From OMSK01 sp902492995 (lineage in GTDB: Bacteria; Bacillota_I; Bacilli_A; RF39; UBA660): DNA of 23,033 bases. A model generated the notes under the pieces. The model searched no databases. It was not told the DNA's origin and worked only from the letters and a program-made list of their open reading frames with translations. The translations under genes were made by a program, and so were the position numbers. Location of the stretch: the NCBI GenBank assembly GCA_902492995.1, contig CABUNR010000021.1, positions 1 through 23,033 on the forward strand, given 5' to 3'. Every line of letters begins with the position of its first letter. Position 1 is the stretch's first letter. This document shows positions 1 through 6,957 of the stretch, in pieces.

Positions 1-1
1 A

Positions 2-754
2 AATAGTCATACAAATTTAAATAGTCATATGATGACAAATATGGAGTGGGGAGCAGCCGCATACCTAACATATTCAAAGTATGGTAGATGCACAAATGAA
101 TCGTGTACAGAAGTTACTATAAATAACATAAATACAGGATATTATGGAAAAAGTGCAGCTTTTTCTGGACAATGGGAATATGGAGCAACCATAACAGGTT
201 GTGCAGGAGATACTGTATCAGCAAGTTACTTATCAAATAGTAGTGATTGTACAAATAAATATAATACAGCTAAAGGGTATTTAGCTAGTACAACAGGAAA
301 TATAACAGGAATATATGATATGAGCGGAGGAAACTGGGAATATGTCATGGGAGTATTAGAGGACTCTAATGATAACCTTTATTCAAGAGATAGTGGTTTT
401 AAAGGATTAAAAGGAAATGTAGAAGGATCAAATACAAGTGGACTAGATTTTCCAGATAAAAAATACTATGATTCATATGTAAGTAGTGATGCAGTAGGTA
501 CAGATAACTGGTATAAATATACTAGTGGAAAGCTAGGGGATGCTACAAAAGAAATCGCAAACACTAAAACAAATTCATCAGATGATAGAGGGTTATGGTT
601 TAATGATTATGCGCGCTTCGTTTCTCCTACGTACCCTTTCTTCGAGCGTGGTGGTGGCTGGCACAATGGTACCGGAGCAGGTGTGCTTGGTTTCTACCGT
701 TACACTGGTGGTTCCAGCAGATACGATTCGGCTCGCTTAGTGCTTGCATTTTAA
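2..754 (+). CDS. FGE/C-type-lectin-fold surface protein, 5'-truncated, probable DGR target
   Basis: The reading frame is open to the left edge, and the first ATG (29) has no ribosome binding site, so this is the C-terminal part of a longer protein. Visible motifs fit the formylglycine-generating-enzyme/sulfatase-modifying (C-type lectin-like) fold: GGNWEYVMG (compare GNVWEW), RGGGW and a C-terminal SARLVLAF in place of the usual GFR...L ending. Such domains in gut Firmicutes often sit on exported or pilin-like proteins, but the N-terminus is not in view. The final ~140 bp (from about 611) change sharply in composition and codon choice: NNY codons rich in Tyr, Phe, Gly, Ser and Arg, few adenines, and only one Asn codon. 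The N-terminal two thirds use the AT-rich codons of the neighbours. This is the usual look of a DGR variable region at the 3' end of a lectin-fold ligand-binding gene. Fold assignment is fairly sure; an enzymatic role is unlikely. Confidence 0.75.
   Translation, partial: NSHTNLNSHMMTNMEWGAAAYLTYSKYGRCTNESCTEVTINNINTGYYGKSAAFSGQWEYGATITGCAGDTVSASYLSNSSDCTNKYNTAKGYLASTTGNITGIYDMSGGNWEYVMGVLEDSNDNLYSRDSGFKGLKGNVEGSNTSGLDFPDKKYYDSYVSSDAVGTDNWYKYTSGKLGDATKEIANTKTNSSDDRGLWFNDYARFVSPTYPFFERGGGWHNGTGAGVLGFYRYTGGSSRYDSARLVLAF
611..752 (+). other. Putative DGR variable region (VR) at the 3' end of the target gene
   Basis: By hand count, 611-740 is about 56% G+C and about 14% A, while flanking coding DNA is around 25-30% G+C and ~40% A. 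The segment ends with the gene and codes for an aromatic/Gly/Ser/Arg-rich stretch on a lectin-like scaffold. In DGRs, adenines of a template repeat are randomised during reverse transcription, so a VR is depleted in A and its AAY codons become TAC, CAC, AGC, GGT, TTC, CGT and so on, as seen here. Neither a template repeat nor a reverse transcriptase is in this window, so the call rests on composition, codon pattern and position. Confidence 0.6.
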
Positions 755-775
755 AATTAATTAAAAAATAACATA

Positions 776-797
776 AAAAGAGACTAAAGTCTCTTTT
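776..797. terminator. Bidirectional intrinsic terminator
   Basis: Perfect inverted repeat AAAAGAGACT-AA-AGTCTCTTTT between the convergent lectin-fold gene and spoIVB. The A and T runs flank the GC core on both sides, so it can end transcription from either direction. It lies 21 bp after the stop of the putative DGR target; hairpins downstream of the VR assist homing in some DGRs, so a second role is possible. Confidence 0.85.
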
Positions 798-1785
798 AAT
801 TTTCTGCTTCTTCTAACATATTAGTTATAAATATACCATATCCATTAATAGGATTATTAACAATAACATGTGTAACCGCACCTATTATTTTATCATCCTG
901 TATAATAGGGGAACCACTCATTCCTTGAACAATTCCACCTGTTTTATTTATAAGATTTTTATCAGTAATTTTAAATAACATATTTTTATTAGATTTATCA
1001 TTTTTATTAATTTTTAGTATTTCAATATCATATTCTTTAATATTATTTTCATTTAAGACTGTAAGTATTTTTGCCTTACCAAGTTTTGTTTCAGATATAT
1101 TGGCAACTTTATACTTTTTTTTATCAGGAATAGTATCTGTATAAGTACCAAAAATCCCGTTTGTAGTATTTTTATCTATTTTTCCGTTAACGTTATTTGT
1201 ATTTAAAATAGCGTTTTTACTCCCAGGATTACCATCTTCACTTCTATCTATATCAGTGACACTACTTTCAAAAATTTTACCATCTTTAACCTCTAAAATT
1301 ATACCAGTATTTTTTTCAGAAACTTCATGTCCTAGCGCACCAAAAATTTTAGTTGCTGGATCTATAAAACTAAGTGTTCCAATACCTGTTATACTGTCCT
1401 TTACATAAAGACCTGTTTTAATAATATTACCATCTTTTATAACAGTTAAATAAGTTTCTTTAATAGAATTATCTCTTTTATATGTTATTTTTACTTTATC
1501 ATTACTTATATCATTAAGCATTTTAGTCATATCACTTATATCATTAACATAATTATCATTAACCTTAATTATAATGTCTCCAATTTTAAGTTTAGAATCA
1601 AGAACAGTATTTTTATTATTAATTTTATAAGTACCAACAATTATAATGCCTTTTGCATTTATAGATATACCGATGTTTTCACCACCGGCAATAATATAAT
1701 CTGAATACGCTAGTGTATTAATTGGTATAATAAATAATGATAGAAGAATAGAAATGAATAATTTTTTAAATTTTTTAAAAAACAT
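796..1785 (-). CDS. spoIVB: SpoIVB serine peptidase (stage IV sporulation protein B)
   Basis: 329-aa exported serine protease of family S55. In Bacillus it is made in the forespore, crosses into the intermembrane space and cleaves SpoIVFA, releasing SpoIVFB to activate sigma-K. A hydrophobic N-terminal anchor or signal (about residues 9-26) is followed by a PDZ-like domain (about 55-125) and the SpoIVB peptidase domain. The catalytic His lies in GALGHEV (H153) and the nucleophile in GMSGSPI (S292), followed by GAVTHV and GYGIFI, all diagnostic. It starts at ATG 1785 behind an AGGAGATGA ribosome site. Length is somewhat below the Bacillus protein (about 425 aa). It lies downstream of the COG2426 gene but is separated from it by a terminator and has a promoter-like element of its own. 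spo0A, its usual neighbour, is not nearby. Confidence 0.95.
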   Translation of the reverse strand: MFFKKFKKLFISILLSLFIIPINTLAYSDYIIAGGENIGISINAKGIIIVGTYKINNKNTVLDSKLKIGDIIIKVNDNYVNDISDMTKMLNDISNDKVKITYKRDNSIKETYLTVIKDGNIIKTGLYVKDSITGIGTLSFIDPATKIFGALGHEVSEKNTGIILEVKDGKIFESSVTDIDRSEDGNPGSKNAILNTNNVNGKIDKNTTNGIFGTYTDTIPDKKKYKVANISETKLGKAKILTVLNENNIKEYDIEILKINKNDKSNKNMLFKITDKNLINKTGGIVQGMSGSPIIQDDKIIGAVTHVIVNNPINGYGIFITNMLEEAEN

Positions 1786-1819
1786 AAATTCATCTCCTAA
1801 ATTTGCAGACTACATTATT

Positions 1820-1849
1820 ATTATAAACATAAAAAAAATTTAAATTCAA
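1820..1849 (-). promoter_or_regulatory. Promoter-like element for spoIVB
   Basis: On the minus strand, TTGAAT (1849-1844) and TATAAT (1825-1820) are separated by 18 bp, about 35 bp upstream of the spoIVB start. The -35 falls inside the upstream gene's terminator hairpin. It resembles a SigA rather than a SigG promoter, although spoIVB is SigF/SigG-controlled in Bacillus, so the assignment is tentative. Confidence 0.4.
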
Positions 1850-1862
1850 AAGAATTTAAATT
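1831..1862 (-). terminator. Terminator of the COG2426-family gene
   Basis: Inverted repeat AATTTAAATTC-tttt-GAATTTAAATT on the minus strand (1862-1837), followed by an eight-T run. The stem includes the stop codon of the gene it ends (1856-1858). Confidence 0.75.
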
Positions 1863-2353
1863 AAATTACCAATTAATCCATATGATACAATCATCATTAT
1901 AATTCCTGCTAATATAACTCCAAGAGTAGCTGCAATAAATGCTTTTTTCTTATTCATATTTATCATAGAAGCTATTAAAGTACCAGTCCAAGCACCAGTA
2001 CCAGGAAGTGGAATACCAACAAATAATAGCAATCCGATAAATTCACTTTTCTCAATTGATTCTTTTTTATTATTTGCTTTTTGTTCTAATTTATTAACTA
2101 ATTTACTTAAATGTTTTGTCTTTTTAAGTCTATCAAATAATGGAGTAATAAAATATAAGATAAAAGGAATTGGAAGTATGTTACCAATAAAACAAATAAT
2201 AAAACTTGTAACCGGATTTAAACCTAGTAAAGTAGCTGCAATAAGTCCACCTCTAAGTTCTAAAATAGGCATACAAGAAATTAAAAATATAATTAAATTT
2301 TTATCAAGACCATTAAACAAATTAATAAATGTATTGACAAGATTTTCAACCAT
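1856..2353 (-). CDS. COG2426-family small integral membrane protein (putative small multidrug exporter)
   Basis: 165-aa membrane protein matching the 'putative small multi-drug export' family (PF06695). The motifs PILELRGGLIAA near residue 30 and IPLPGTGAWTG near residue 115 are typical of it. About four hydrophobic segments are visible (roughly 18-40, 47-72, 105-125, 138-160), with a Lys/Glu-rich loop at about 75-103. The family name comes from weak resemblance to SMR exporters; its substrate is not known, and the ELR-GG and PLPGTGAWTG elements also recall re-entrant loops of DedA-like proteins. The start is ATG 2353 preceded by AGGAGG. It is divergent from the polyprenyl synthase gene. Confidence 0.85.
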   Translation of the reverse strand: MVENLVNTFINLFNGLDKNLIIFLISCMPILELRGGLIAATLLGLNPVTSFIICFIGNILPIPFILYFITPLFDRLKKTKHLSKLVNKLEQKANNKKESIEKSEFIGLLLFVGIPLPGTGAWTGTLIASMINMNKKKAFIAATLGVILAGIIMMIVSYGLIGNLI

Positions 2354-2416
2354 ATTAATCCTCCTAACAAGATAATTTTACATAAGAAATTAAAAATAGT
2401 CAATTTAAATCTATTA

Positions 2417-2460
2417 AATAATATTAATTTATAGATTTAATATTATTAATTTGATACAAT
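2417..2460 (+). promoter_or_regulatory. Extended -10 promoter with upstream inverted repeat
   Basis: TGA-TACAAT (2452-2460) is an extended -10 element 15 bp before the polyprenyl synthase start, so the transcript would begin around 2467, in the ribosome site itself. Just upstream lies a perfect 11-bp inverted repeat, AATAATATTAA (2417-2427) and TTAATATTATT (2437-2447), with a 9-bp gap. It covers the -35 position (about 2432-2437), as an operator would, but AT-rich palindromes arise easily here. Confidence 0.45.
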
Positions 2461-2475
2461 AATATTGGTGAGATA

Positions 2476-3522
2476 ATGAAAGAAAATGAATTTTTAAAAT
2501 ACTATTCAGAAACAAAAGATAAATTGAATCAATATTTAAAAAAATATAATGATAATATAAAAAGAGAAGAAAATGAATTAATAAAGGAAAACTTAAATGT
2601 TTTTTCAAATCTTAATAGTGATGGTAAATTAATAAGAGGAACACTTGTAAACTTAGGATATAAATTAATAAAAGATTCTAGTGAATATAGTTATCCACTT
2701 GCTCTATCATTTGAAATATTTCAAACATCTATATTAGTTCATGATGATATCATCGATAATGATAATTTAAGAAGAGGAAAACCGACAATACATGCATATA
2801 ATTATGATAAGTATAAAGATAAAAAAATATCAGATTCAATAGCAATATGTATGGGAGATTTAGGCCTTTATGAAGCAAATCAAATGATTGCTAAAAATTA
2901 TAAAAATGATCCTAATTTAGGAGAAGTATTAACTTATTTTAATGATATAGTAATTAAAACAATAAAAGGTGAAATAATAGATGTAACCCTACCATTTTTA
3001 GAAGAAAATAAATTACTTAATAGTGATTTAGAAGAAAATATAATGCTTATATATAAGCTTAAAACAGCATATTATACAATAATTGGACCATTATCACTTG
3101 GAATTATACTTGCAAACGGAAAAAAAGATTATTTAAAAGCAATAGAAGAACTTGGTTTAAAGATAGGTATAGCCTTTCAAATACAAGATGATATTTTAGG
3201 TATATATAGTGATGATCTTGGAAAAATAGTGGGATCTGATATTGAAGAATTTAAACAAACAATATTGTATTCATATACTAAAAAAAATAAAAAGTATTAT
3301 AATGAATTGTTAAATTATTATGGAAAAGAAATAAATGAATATAATCTTTTAAAAGTAAGAGAAATATATATAAATAGTGGAGCTTATAAATATGCAAATG
3401 ACCTAAAAGATAAATTATATGATGAAGCTATAGTTACATTAGAAAATATCAAATGGATAAAAAAAGAAGACAAACAAATATTAAAAAATTTTATTTTATA
3501 TTTAAAAAATAGAAAAAAATAA
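2476..3522 (+). CDS. Polyprenyl diphosphate synthase (trans-isoprenyl diphosphate synthase)
   Basis: 348-aa all-alpha prenyltransferase that condenses isopentenyl diphosphate onto an allylic diphosphate. The first Asp-rich motif is DDIID (residues 90-94) within LVHDDIIDND, followed by LRRGKPT. The second is in FQIQDDILGIYSDD (D238, D239), a DDxxG form rather than DDxxD, which is also seen in IdsA-type geranylgeranyl/polyprenyl synthases. GDLGLYEAN and KTAYYTIIGPLSLG are further family blocks. Product chain length cannot be read safely. It starts at ATG 2476 with GGTGAG upstream. uppS follows 57 bp later under its own promoter, suggesting that this enzyme could supply the allylic primer or a separate long-chain product. 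Long Lys/Glu/Asn-rich N- and C-terminal ends match the base composition. Confidence 0.88.
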   Translation: MKENEFLKYYSETKDKLNQYLKKYNDNIKREENELIKENLNVFSNLNSDGKLIRGTLVNLGYKLIKDSSEYSYPLALSFEIFQTSILVHDDIIDNDNLRRGKPTIHAYNYDKYKDKKISDSIAICMGDLGLYEANQMIAKNYKNDPNLGEVLTYFNDIVIKTIKGEIIDVTLPFLEENKLLNSDLEENIMLIYKLKTAYYTIIGPLSLGIILANGKKDYLKAIEELGLKIGIAFQIQDDILGIYSDDLGKIVGSDIEEFKQTILYSYTKKNKKYYNELLNYYGKEINEYNLLKVREIYINSGAYKYANDLKDKLYDEAIVTLENIKWIKKEDKQILKNFILYLKNRKK

Positions 3523-3526
3523 TTTC

Positions 3527-3555
3527 TTGTATTAATTAATAAATTATAATATAAT
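3527..3555 (+). promoter_or_regulatory. SigA-type promoter of uppS-cdsA-rseP
   Basis: TTGTAT (3527-3532), 17-bp spacer, TATAAT (3550-3555), 24 bp upstream of the uppS ATG. A second TATAAT at 3556-3561 overlaps the start region. Confidence 0.65.
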
Positions 3556-3579
3556 TATAATGTAGATAAGGAGTATAAA

Positions 3580-4311
3580 ATGGATTATACAAATATAAAA
3601 ATACCAAATCATGTAGGAATAATACTAGATGGTAATGGTAGATGGGCAAAGAATAAAAAGCTAAGTAGAAGCGAAGGACATAAAGCTGGATATAATAATT
3701 TAAAAGATCTAAGCGTATATATATTAAATAGAGGTATTAAAATACTAAGTTTATATGTTTTTTCAACAGAAAATTTTAAAAGAAGTGAAGAAGAAGTTGG
3801 ATACTTAATGAATTTAATGGTAAAAAAATTTAAAAGTGATGCCAAATACTTTATGAAAAATGATGTAAAAGTAGTGTTTTCAGGATCAAACAAAAATTTA
3901 AGAAATGATGTTGTAGATGCTATTAATTATTTAAAAAATCTAACAAAAGATAATAAAAAAGGTATTTTAAATATTTGTCTTAATTATGGTGGACAAATGG
4001 AAATTGTTGATATGACAAAAAAGATTGCAACCCTTGTGAAAGAAAATAAGTTAGATATTTGTGATATAAATGAAGAAATTGTTAATAAAAATTTGTATCA
4101 AGATTTACCACAAATTGATTTTTTAATAAGAACAAGCGGAGAAATGCGACTAAGTAATTTTATGTTATGGCAAAATTCGTATGCAGAAATTTATTTTCCA
4201 AAAACTTATTTTCCTGATTTTAATAGACAGGAATTTGATAAAGCTTTAATAGAATATACAAAAAGAGATCGTAGGTTTGGAGGTATAAATTATGATGGAA
4301 AGAGTAATTAG
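3580..4311 (+). CDS. uppS: Undecaprenyl diphosphate synthase (cis-prenyltransferase)
   Basis: 243-aa cytosolic enzyme that extends farnesyl diphosphate with cis isoprene units to C55, giving the lipid carrier for peptidoglycan and other wall polymers. The N-terminal block HVGIILDGNGRWA holds the Mg/diphosphate-binding Asp (D17). LYVFSTENFKRS, and the C-terminal DFLIRTSGEMRLSNFMLWQ with YAEIYF, are the other conserved blocks. Length is normal (about 250 aa). The start is ATG 3580 behind AAGGAG. The last 20 bp overlap cdsA, so the two are probably translationally coupled. The order uppS-cdsA-rasP is conserved widely in Bacillota. Confidence 0.97.
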   Translation: MDYTNIKIPNHVGIILDGNGRWAKNKKLSRSEGHKAGYNNLKDLSVYILNRGIKILSLYVFSTENFKRSEEEVGYLMNLMVKKFKSDAKYFMKNDVKVVFSGSNKNLRNDVVDAINYLKNLTKDNKKGILNICLNYGGQMEIVDMTKKIATLVKENKLDICDINEEIVNKNLYQDLPQIDFLIRTSGEMRLSNFMLWQNSYAEIYFPKTYFPDFNRQEFDKALIEYTKRDRRFGGINYDGKSN

Positions 4312-5092
4312 TGCTATAGTAGCACTCTTAATATTTATTCCAATATTTATAGTTGGAGGAACAATATATAATGTAGCAGTTTTAATTTTATCAGTGCTAG
4401 CTTTAAGAGAATTTTTAAATATAAAGCAAATAAAAAAAGAATTACCAACGTTTATAGTATTTATATCATATGTTTTATTAACTTTATTTGTACTTACAAA
4501 TATAACTAATAAAGATATTATATTTAGTATAGATTATCGTATTATATCGGGATTATTTTTAGTATTTACTATTCCAACCGTATTATATCATGATAGAAGT
4601 TTATATAGTATAGTAGATGCCTTTTATTTAATAGGTGGAATATTTTTTCTTGGAATATCATTTTCATTAATGATATTGATTAGAAATGTCGGTTTATCTA
4701 CTATTATATATTTATTTTTAATAACAATTATGACAGATACATATGCTTATTTAATTGGAAAATTAATTGGAAAACATAAGTTATTAGAAAGTATTTCACC
4801 AAATAAAACTTGGGAAGGAACAATAGGTGGAACTGTTATAGGAACATTTATAGGAACGTGTTTTTATATAACGGTGATAAATCCTTCATTAGAAATATAT
4901 GTTGCAGTTTTAATGACTTTATTTTTATCAATAATAGGACAATTTGGAGATTTATTTTTCTCAGCAATAAAAAGATACTATGGAAAAAAAGATTTTTCAA
5001 ATATAATGCCTGGTCATGGTGGAATACTTGATAGATTAGATAGTATCATATTTGTAATATTAGGATTTATGTTTTTCATATCAATTATATAG
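4292..5092 (+). CDS. cdsA: Phosphatidate cytidylyltransferase (CDP-diglyceride synthase)
   Basis: 266-aa polytopic membrane enzyme making CDP-diacylglycerol from phosphatidate and CTP, the branch point of phospholipid synthesis. The C-terminal signature SAIKRYYGKKDFSNIMPGHGG followed by ILDRLD fits the CDP-alcohol cytidylyltransferase pattern closely (K-R, K-D, HGG, DRLD). About seven or eight hydrophobic segments are present. ATG 4292 is immediately followed by another ATG; GGAGGT at 4279-4284 is better spaced for the first. It overlaps uppS by 20 bp and is followed 9 bp later by rseP, whose ribosome site overlaps the cdsA stop. dxr, between cdsA and rasP in Bacillus, is absent here. Confidence 0.95.
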   Translation: MMERVISAIVALLIFIPIFIVGGTIYNVAVLILSVLALREFLNIKQIKKELPTFIVFISYVLLTLFVLTNITNKDIIFSIDYRIISGLFLVFTIPTVLYHDRSLYSIVDAFYLIGGIFFLGISFSLMILIRNVGLSTIIYLFLITIMTDTYAYLIGKLIGKHKLLESISPNKTWEGTIGGTVIGTFIGTCFYITVINPSLEIYVAVLMTLFLSIIGQFGDLFFSAIKRYYGKKDFSNIMPGHGGILDRLDSIIFVILGFMFFISII

Positions 5093-5101
5093 GAGGAATT
5101 T

Positions 5102-6142
5102 ATGACATTAATATATTTTATTATTGTACTTGGAGTAACCGTTTTTATTCATGAATTAGGTCACTTTATATTTGCAAAAAAAGCTGGAATTTATGTATAT
5201 GAATTTTCACTTGGAATGGGGCCTAGATTATTTAAGTTTAAAAGAAAAAAAGATGAAACTGAATATTCTATTAGGTTATTTCCAATTGGTGGATTTGTAT
5301 CTATGGCAGGAGAAGATGTCGAAGTAGATAAAAGTATTCCAGAAGAGAAGCAAATGTATAATAAAACCTGGCTACAAAGATTTTTAACGGTAATTGCTGG
5401 AGTAATGTTTAATTTTTTATTAGCTATTATTCTTTTATTTGTGGTAGCACTTAATACTGGGGCACCACAAAATAAAAATTATATTAGTGAAGTTAGTAAA
5501 GGTTATCCAATAGAAAACACAAATATTAAAAAAGGAGATCAAATACTAAAAGTTAATAATAAAAAAGTAAAAAGTCAAGATATGTTAACACTTGCTCTTG
5601 CTATAAATAATGGTAAAGAAATAAAATTAACTGTTTTACATGAAAATAATGAAAAAGAAGTAATAAATGTAAAACCAAAATTAGAAAAAGTAGATAAAGA
5701 AGAAGTATATAGATATGGAATTGTACTAGAAAATAAAATTGAAAGAGGAATTATTCCATCTATAAAATATGCTTTTACGAAAACATTTAATTTAATTGAA
5801 CAAATGTTTATGATTATATTTTACTTAATAACAGGTAAATTGAGTTTAAATAGTTTGTCAGGTCCAGTAGGAATTTATAATATAGTAGGAGAAAGTGCAA
5901 AGGCTGGATTAATTAGTATAATTTATTTAATTGCATATTTATGTATAAATGTAGGATTTATAAATTTAATACCAATTCCAGCATTCGATGGAGGAAGAGC
6001 TTTATTTTTAATAATAGAAAAAATTAGAGGAAAAAAAGTTAATCCTAAAATAGAAAATACTATTCATTCTATAGGGCTTATATTACTTATGATATTAATG
6101 GTATTTATAACATTTAATGATATATTAAGAATATTTAAATGA
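5102..6142 (+). CDS. rseP: Site-2 intramembrane zinc metalloprotease RseP/RasP
   Basis: 346-aa membrane protease (family M50B). It cuts transmembrane segments of substrates after a first-site cleavage; the Bacillus counterpart RasP processes anti-sigma RsiW and signal-peptide remnants. HELGH (residues 17-21) in the first membrane segment supplies two zinc-binding His and the catalytic Glu. NLIPIPAFDGGR near residue 289-299 supplies the third ligand (D296). A PDZ domain sits between (about 120-200), and there are about four membrane segments. It starts at ATG 5102 after AGGAGGAATTT. It ends the uppS-cdsA-rseP operon; proS and polC, common next genes in Bacillus, do not follow. A terminator is found at 6227-6253. 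spoIVB lies nearby, but this is RasP-type, not SpoIVFB. Confidence 0.95.
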   Translation: MTLIYFIIVLGVTVFIHELGHFIFAKKAGIYVYEFSLGMGPRLFKFKRKKDETEYSIRLFPIGGFVSMAGEDVEVDKSIPEEKQMYNKTWLQRFLTVIAGVMFNFLLAIILLFVVALNTGAPQNKNYISEVSKGYPIENTNIKKGDQILKVNNKKVKSQDMLTLALAINNGKEIKLTVLHENNEKEVINVKPKLEKVDKEEVYRYGIVLENKIERGIIPSIKYAFTKTFNLIEQMFMIIFYLITGKLSLNSLSGPVGIYNIVGESAKAGLISIIYLIAYLCINVGFINLIPIPAFDGGRALFLIIEKIRGKKVNPKIENTIHSIGLILLMILMVFITFNDILRIFK

Positions 6143-6226
6143 TAAAGAATATTAAATGTAAAAAAATTAAAAACATATAAATTTAGTAATTTTGATAAAA
6201 ATTTAATAAATAAATAGGTAATAATA

Positions 6227-6253
6227 TAACAGATAAAAAAATCTGTTATTTTT
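6227..6253 (+). terminator. Terminator of the uppS-cdsA-rseP operon
   Basis: TAACAGAT (6227-6234), A6 loop, ATCTGTTA (6241-6248), then TTTTT. It lies 84 bp after the rseP stop; the stretch between holds only AT-rich sequence with no gene seen. Confidence 0.75.
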
Positions 6254-6280
6254 AATTGTAGAAAAAGAAAAAAGTGCGAT

Positions 6281-6309
6281 TTGTAATAACGTTTTGAGTA
6301 TGATATTAT
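6281..6309 (+). promoter_or_regulatory. SigA-type promoter of the decayed Rpn-like gene
   Basis: TTGTAA (6281-6286), 17-bp spacer, TATTAT (6304-6309). The ATG follows at 6330 with an AAAGGACGTG ribosome site, so the expression signals look intact although the gene is broken. Confidence 0.55.
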
Positions 6310-6329
6310 GCCCTTAAAGGACGTGAAAT

Positions 6330-6916
6330 ATGAAAAAAATAATACCAATGACATACGATGTGATGTTAAAAGTATTTAATAATGAAAAAAATATATCATT
6401 ATTAGAAGAATTTATTGCTTTTTACATGGATATACCATTAAAAGAAGTAAAAGGAAACTTAAAACTATTAAAAAGAAATTTAGACAAAAATAATTTAAAA
6501 TCATCAAAAAAAGAAGTAGATTTATTATTAGAATTAAATGGAAAAAATATGAGTTATACTAATGATGAAAAAGAAAATTATCTAATCGATTGGTACAAAG
6601 TATTTACAAGTAAAACAGAGGAAGAATTAGAAAAATCATCAAAGAAAGTATTGAGCAAAAAAACGCATCAAAACTAGTAGATTAAGTAATAAGGTTAAGT
6701 GGAGATGATGAGGTAATGATAGAATTTGACATGAATAGTAAAAGAGATTTAGAGTTAAAAAGTGAATATGATGAAATGGTTTCGATGTTTAAAGAAAAAG
6801 AGCATAATAAACAAATAGAAATTGCCAAAAATTTATTAAAAAATAATGTTGATATTAATATTATTACCTCATCAACGGGACTTTCAAAAGAAGAAATTAA
6901 TAAAATAAAAGTGTAA
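6330..6916 (+). pseudogene. Degraded Rpn/PD-(D/E)XK nuclease family transposase-like gene
   Basis: The first ~70 codons match the N-terminus of Rpn/YhgA-like proteins (IPMTYDVMLKVFNNE, EEFIAFYMDIPLKEV, and a KKEVDLLLELNGK strand carrying the first acidic residue). Sequence then jumps to the distal region (WYKVFTSKTEEELEK), so the part with the E-x-K catalytic residues is missing. Full members have about 280-320 codons. The frame shifts near the A run at 6631-6635: one extra A would restore EKIIKESIEQKNASKLVD. A TAA at 6683-6685 then interrupts VIRLSGDDEVMIEFDM, whose C-terminal tail (6716-6916) ends in IAKNLLKNNVDINII and GLSKEEINKI, typical of the family. An internal deletion, a 1-nt frameshift and a nonsense codon make this a pseudogene. 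Full members are recombination-promoting nucleases spread as mobile genes. Confidence 0.8.
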
Positions 6917-6922
6917 AGTATA

Positions 6923-6951
6923 TTGCTTTTATATAGATTAATTGATATAAT
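6923..6951 (+). promoter_or_regulatory. SigA promoter of the small RNA
   Basis: TTGCTT (6923-6928), 17-bp spacer, TGA-extended TATAAT (6946-6951). Predicted transcription start near 6958, exactly where the RNA's closing stem begins. Confidence 0.7.
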
Positions 6952-6957
6952 TTAATT

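Noticed and set aside
540..740. Second plus-strand ORF within the 3' end of the lectin-fold gene
   Set aside because: It is the +1 frame of the GC-rich segment, with no ribosome site and no family features; the lectin frame explains the DNA.
5315..5321. TGTCGAA (0A-box match) inside rseP, and another near 17386 inside the transporter gene
   Set aside because: Single copies within coding sequence, far from any promoter, and explained by codon use.
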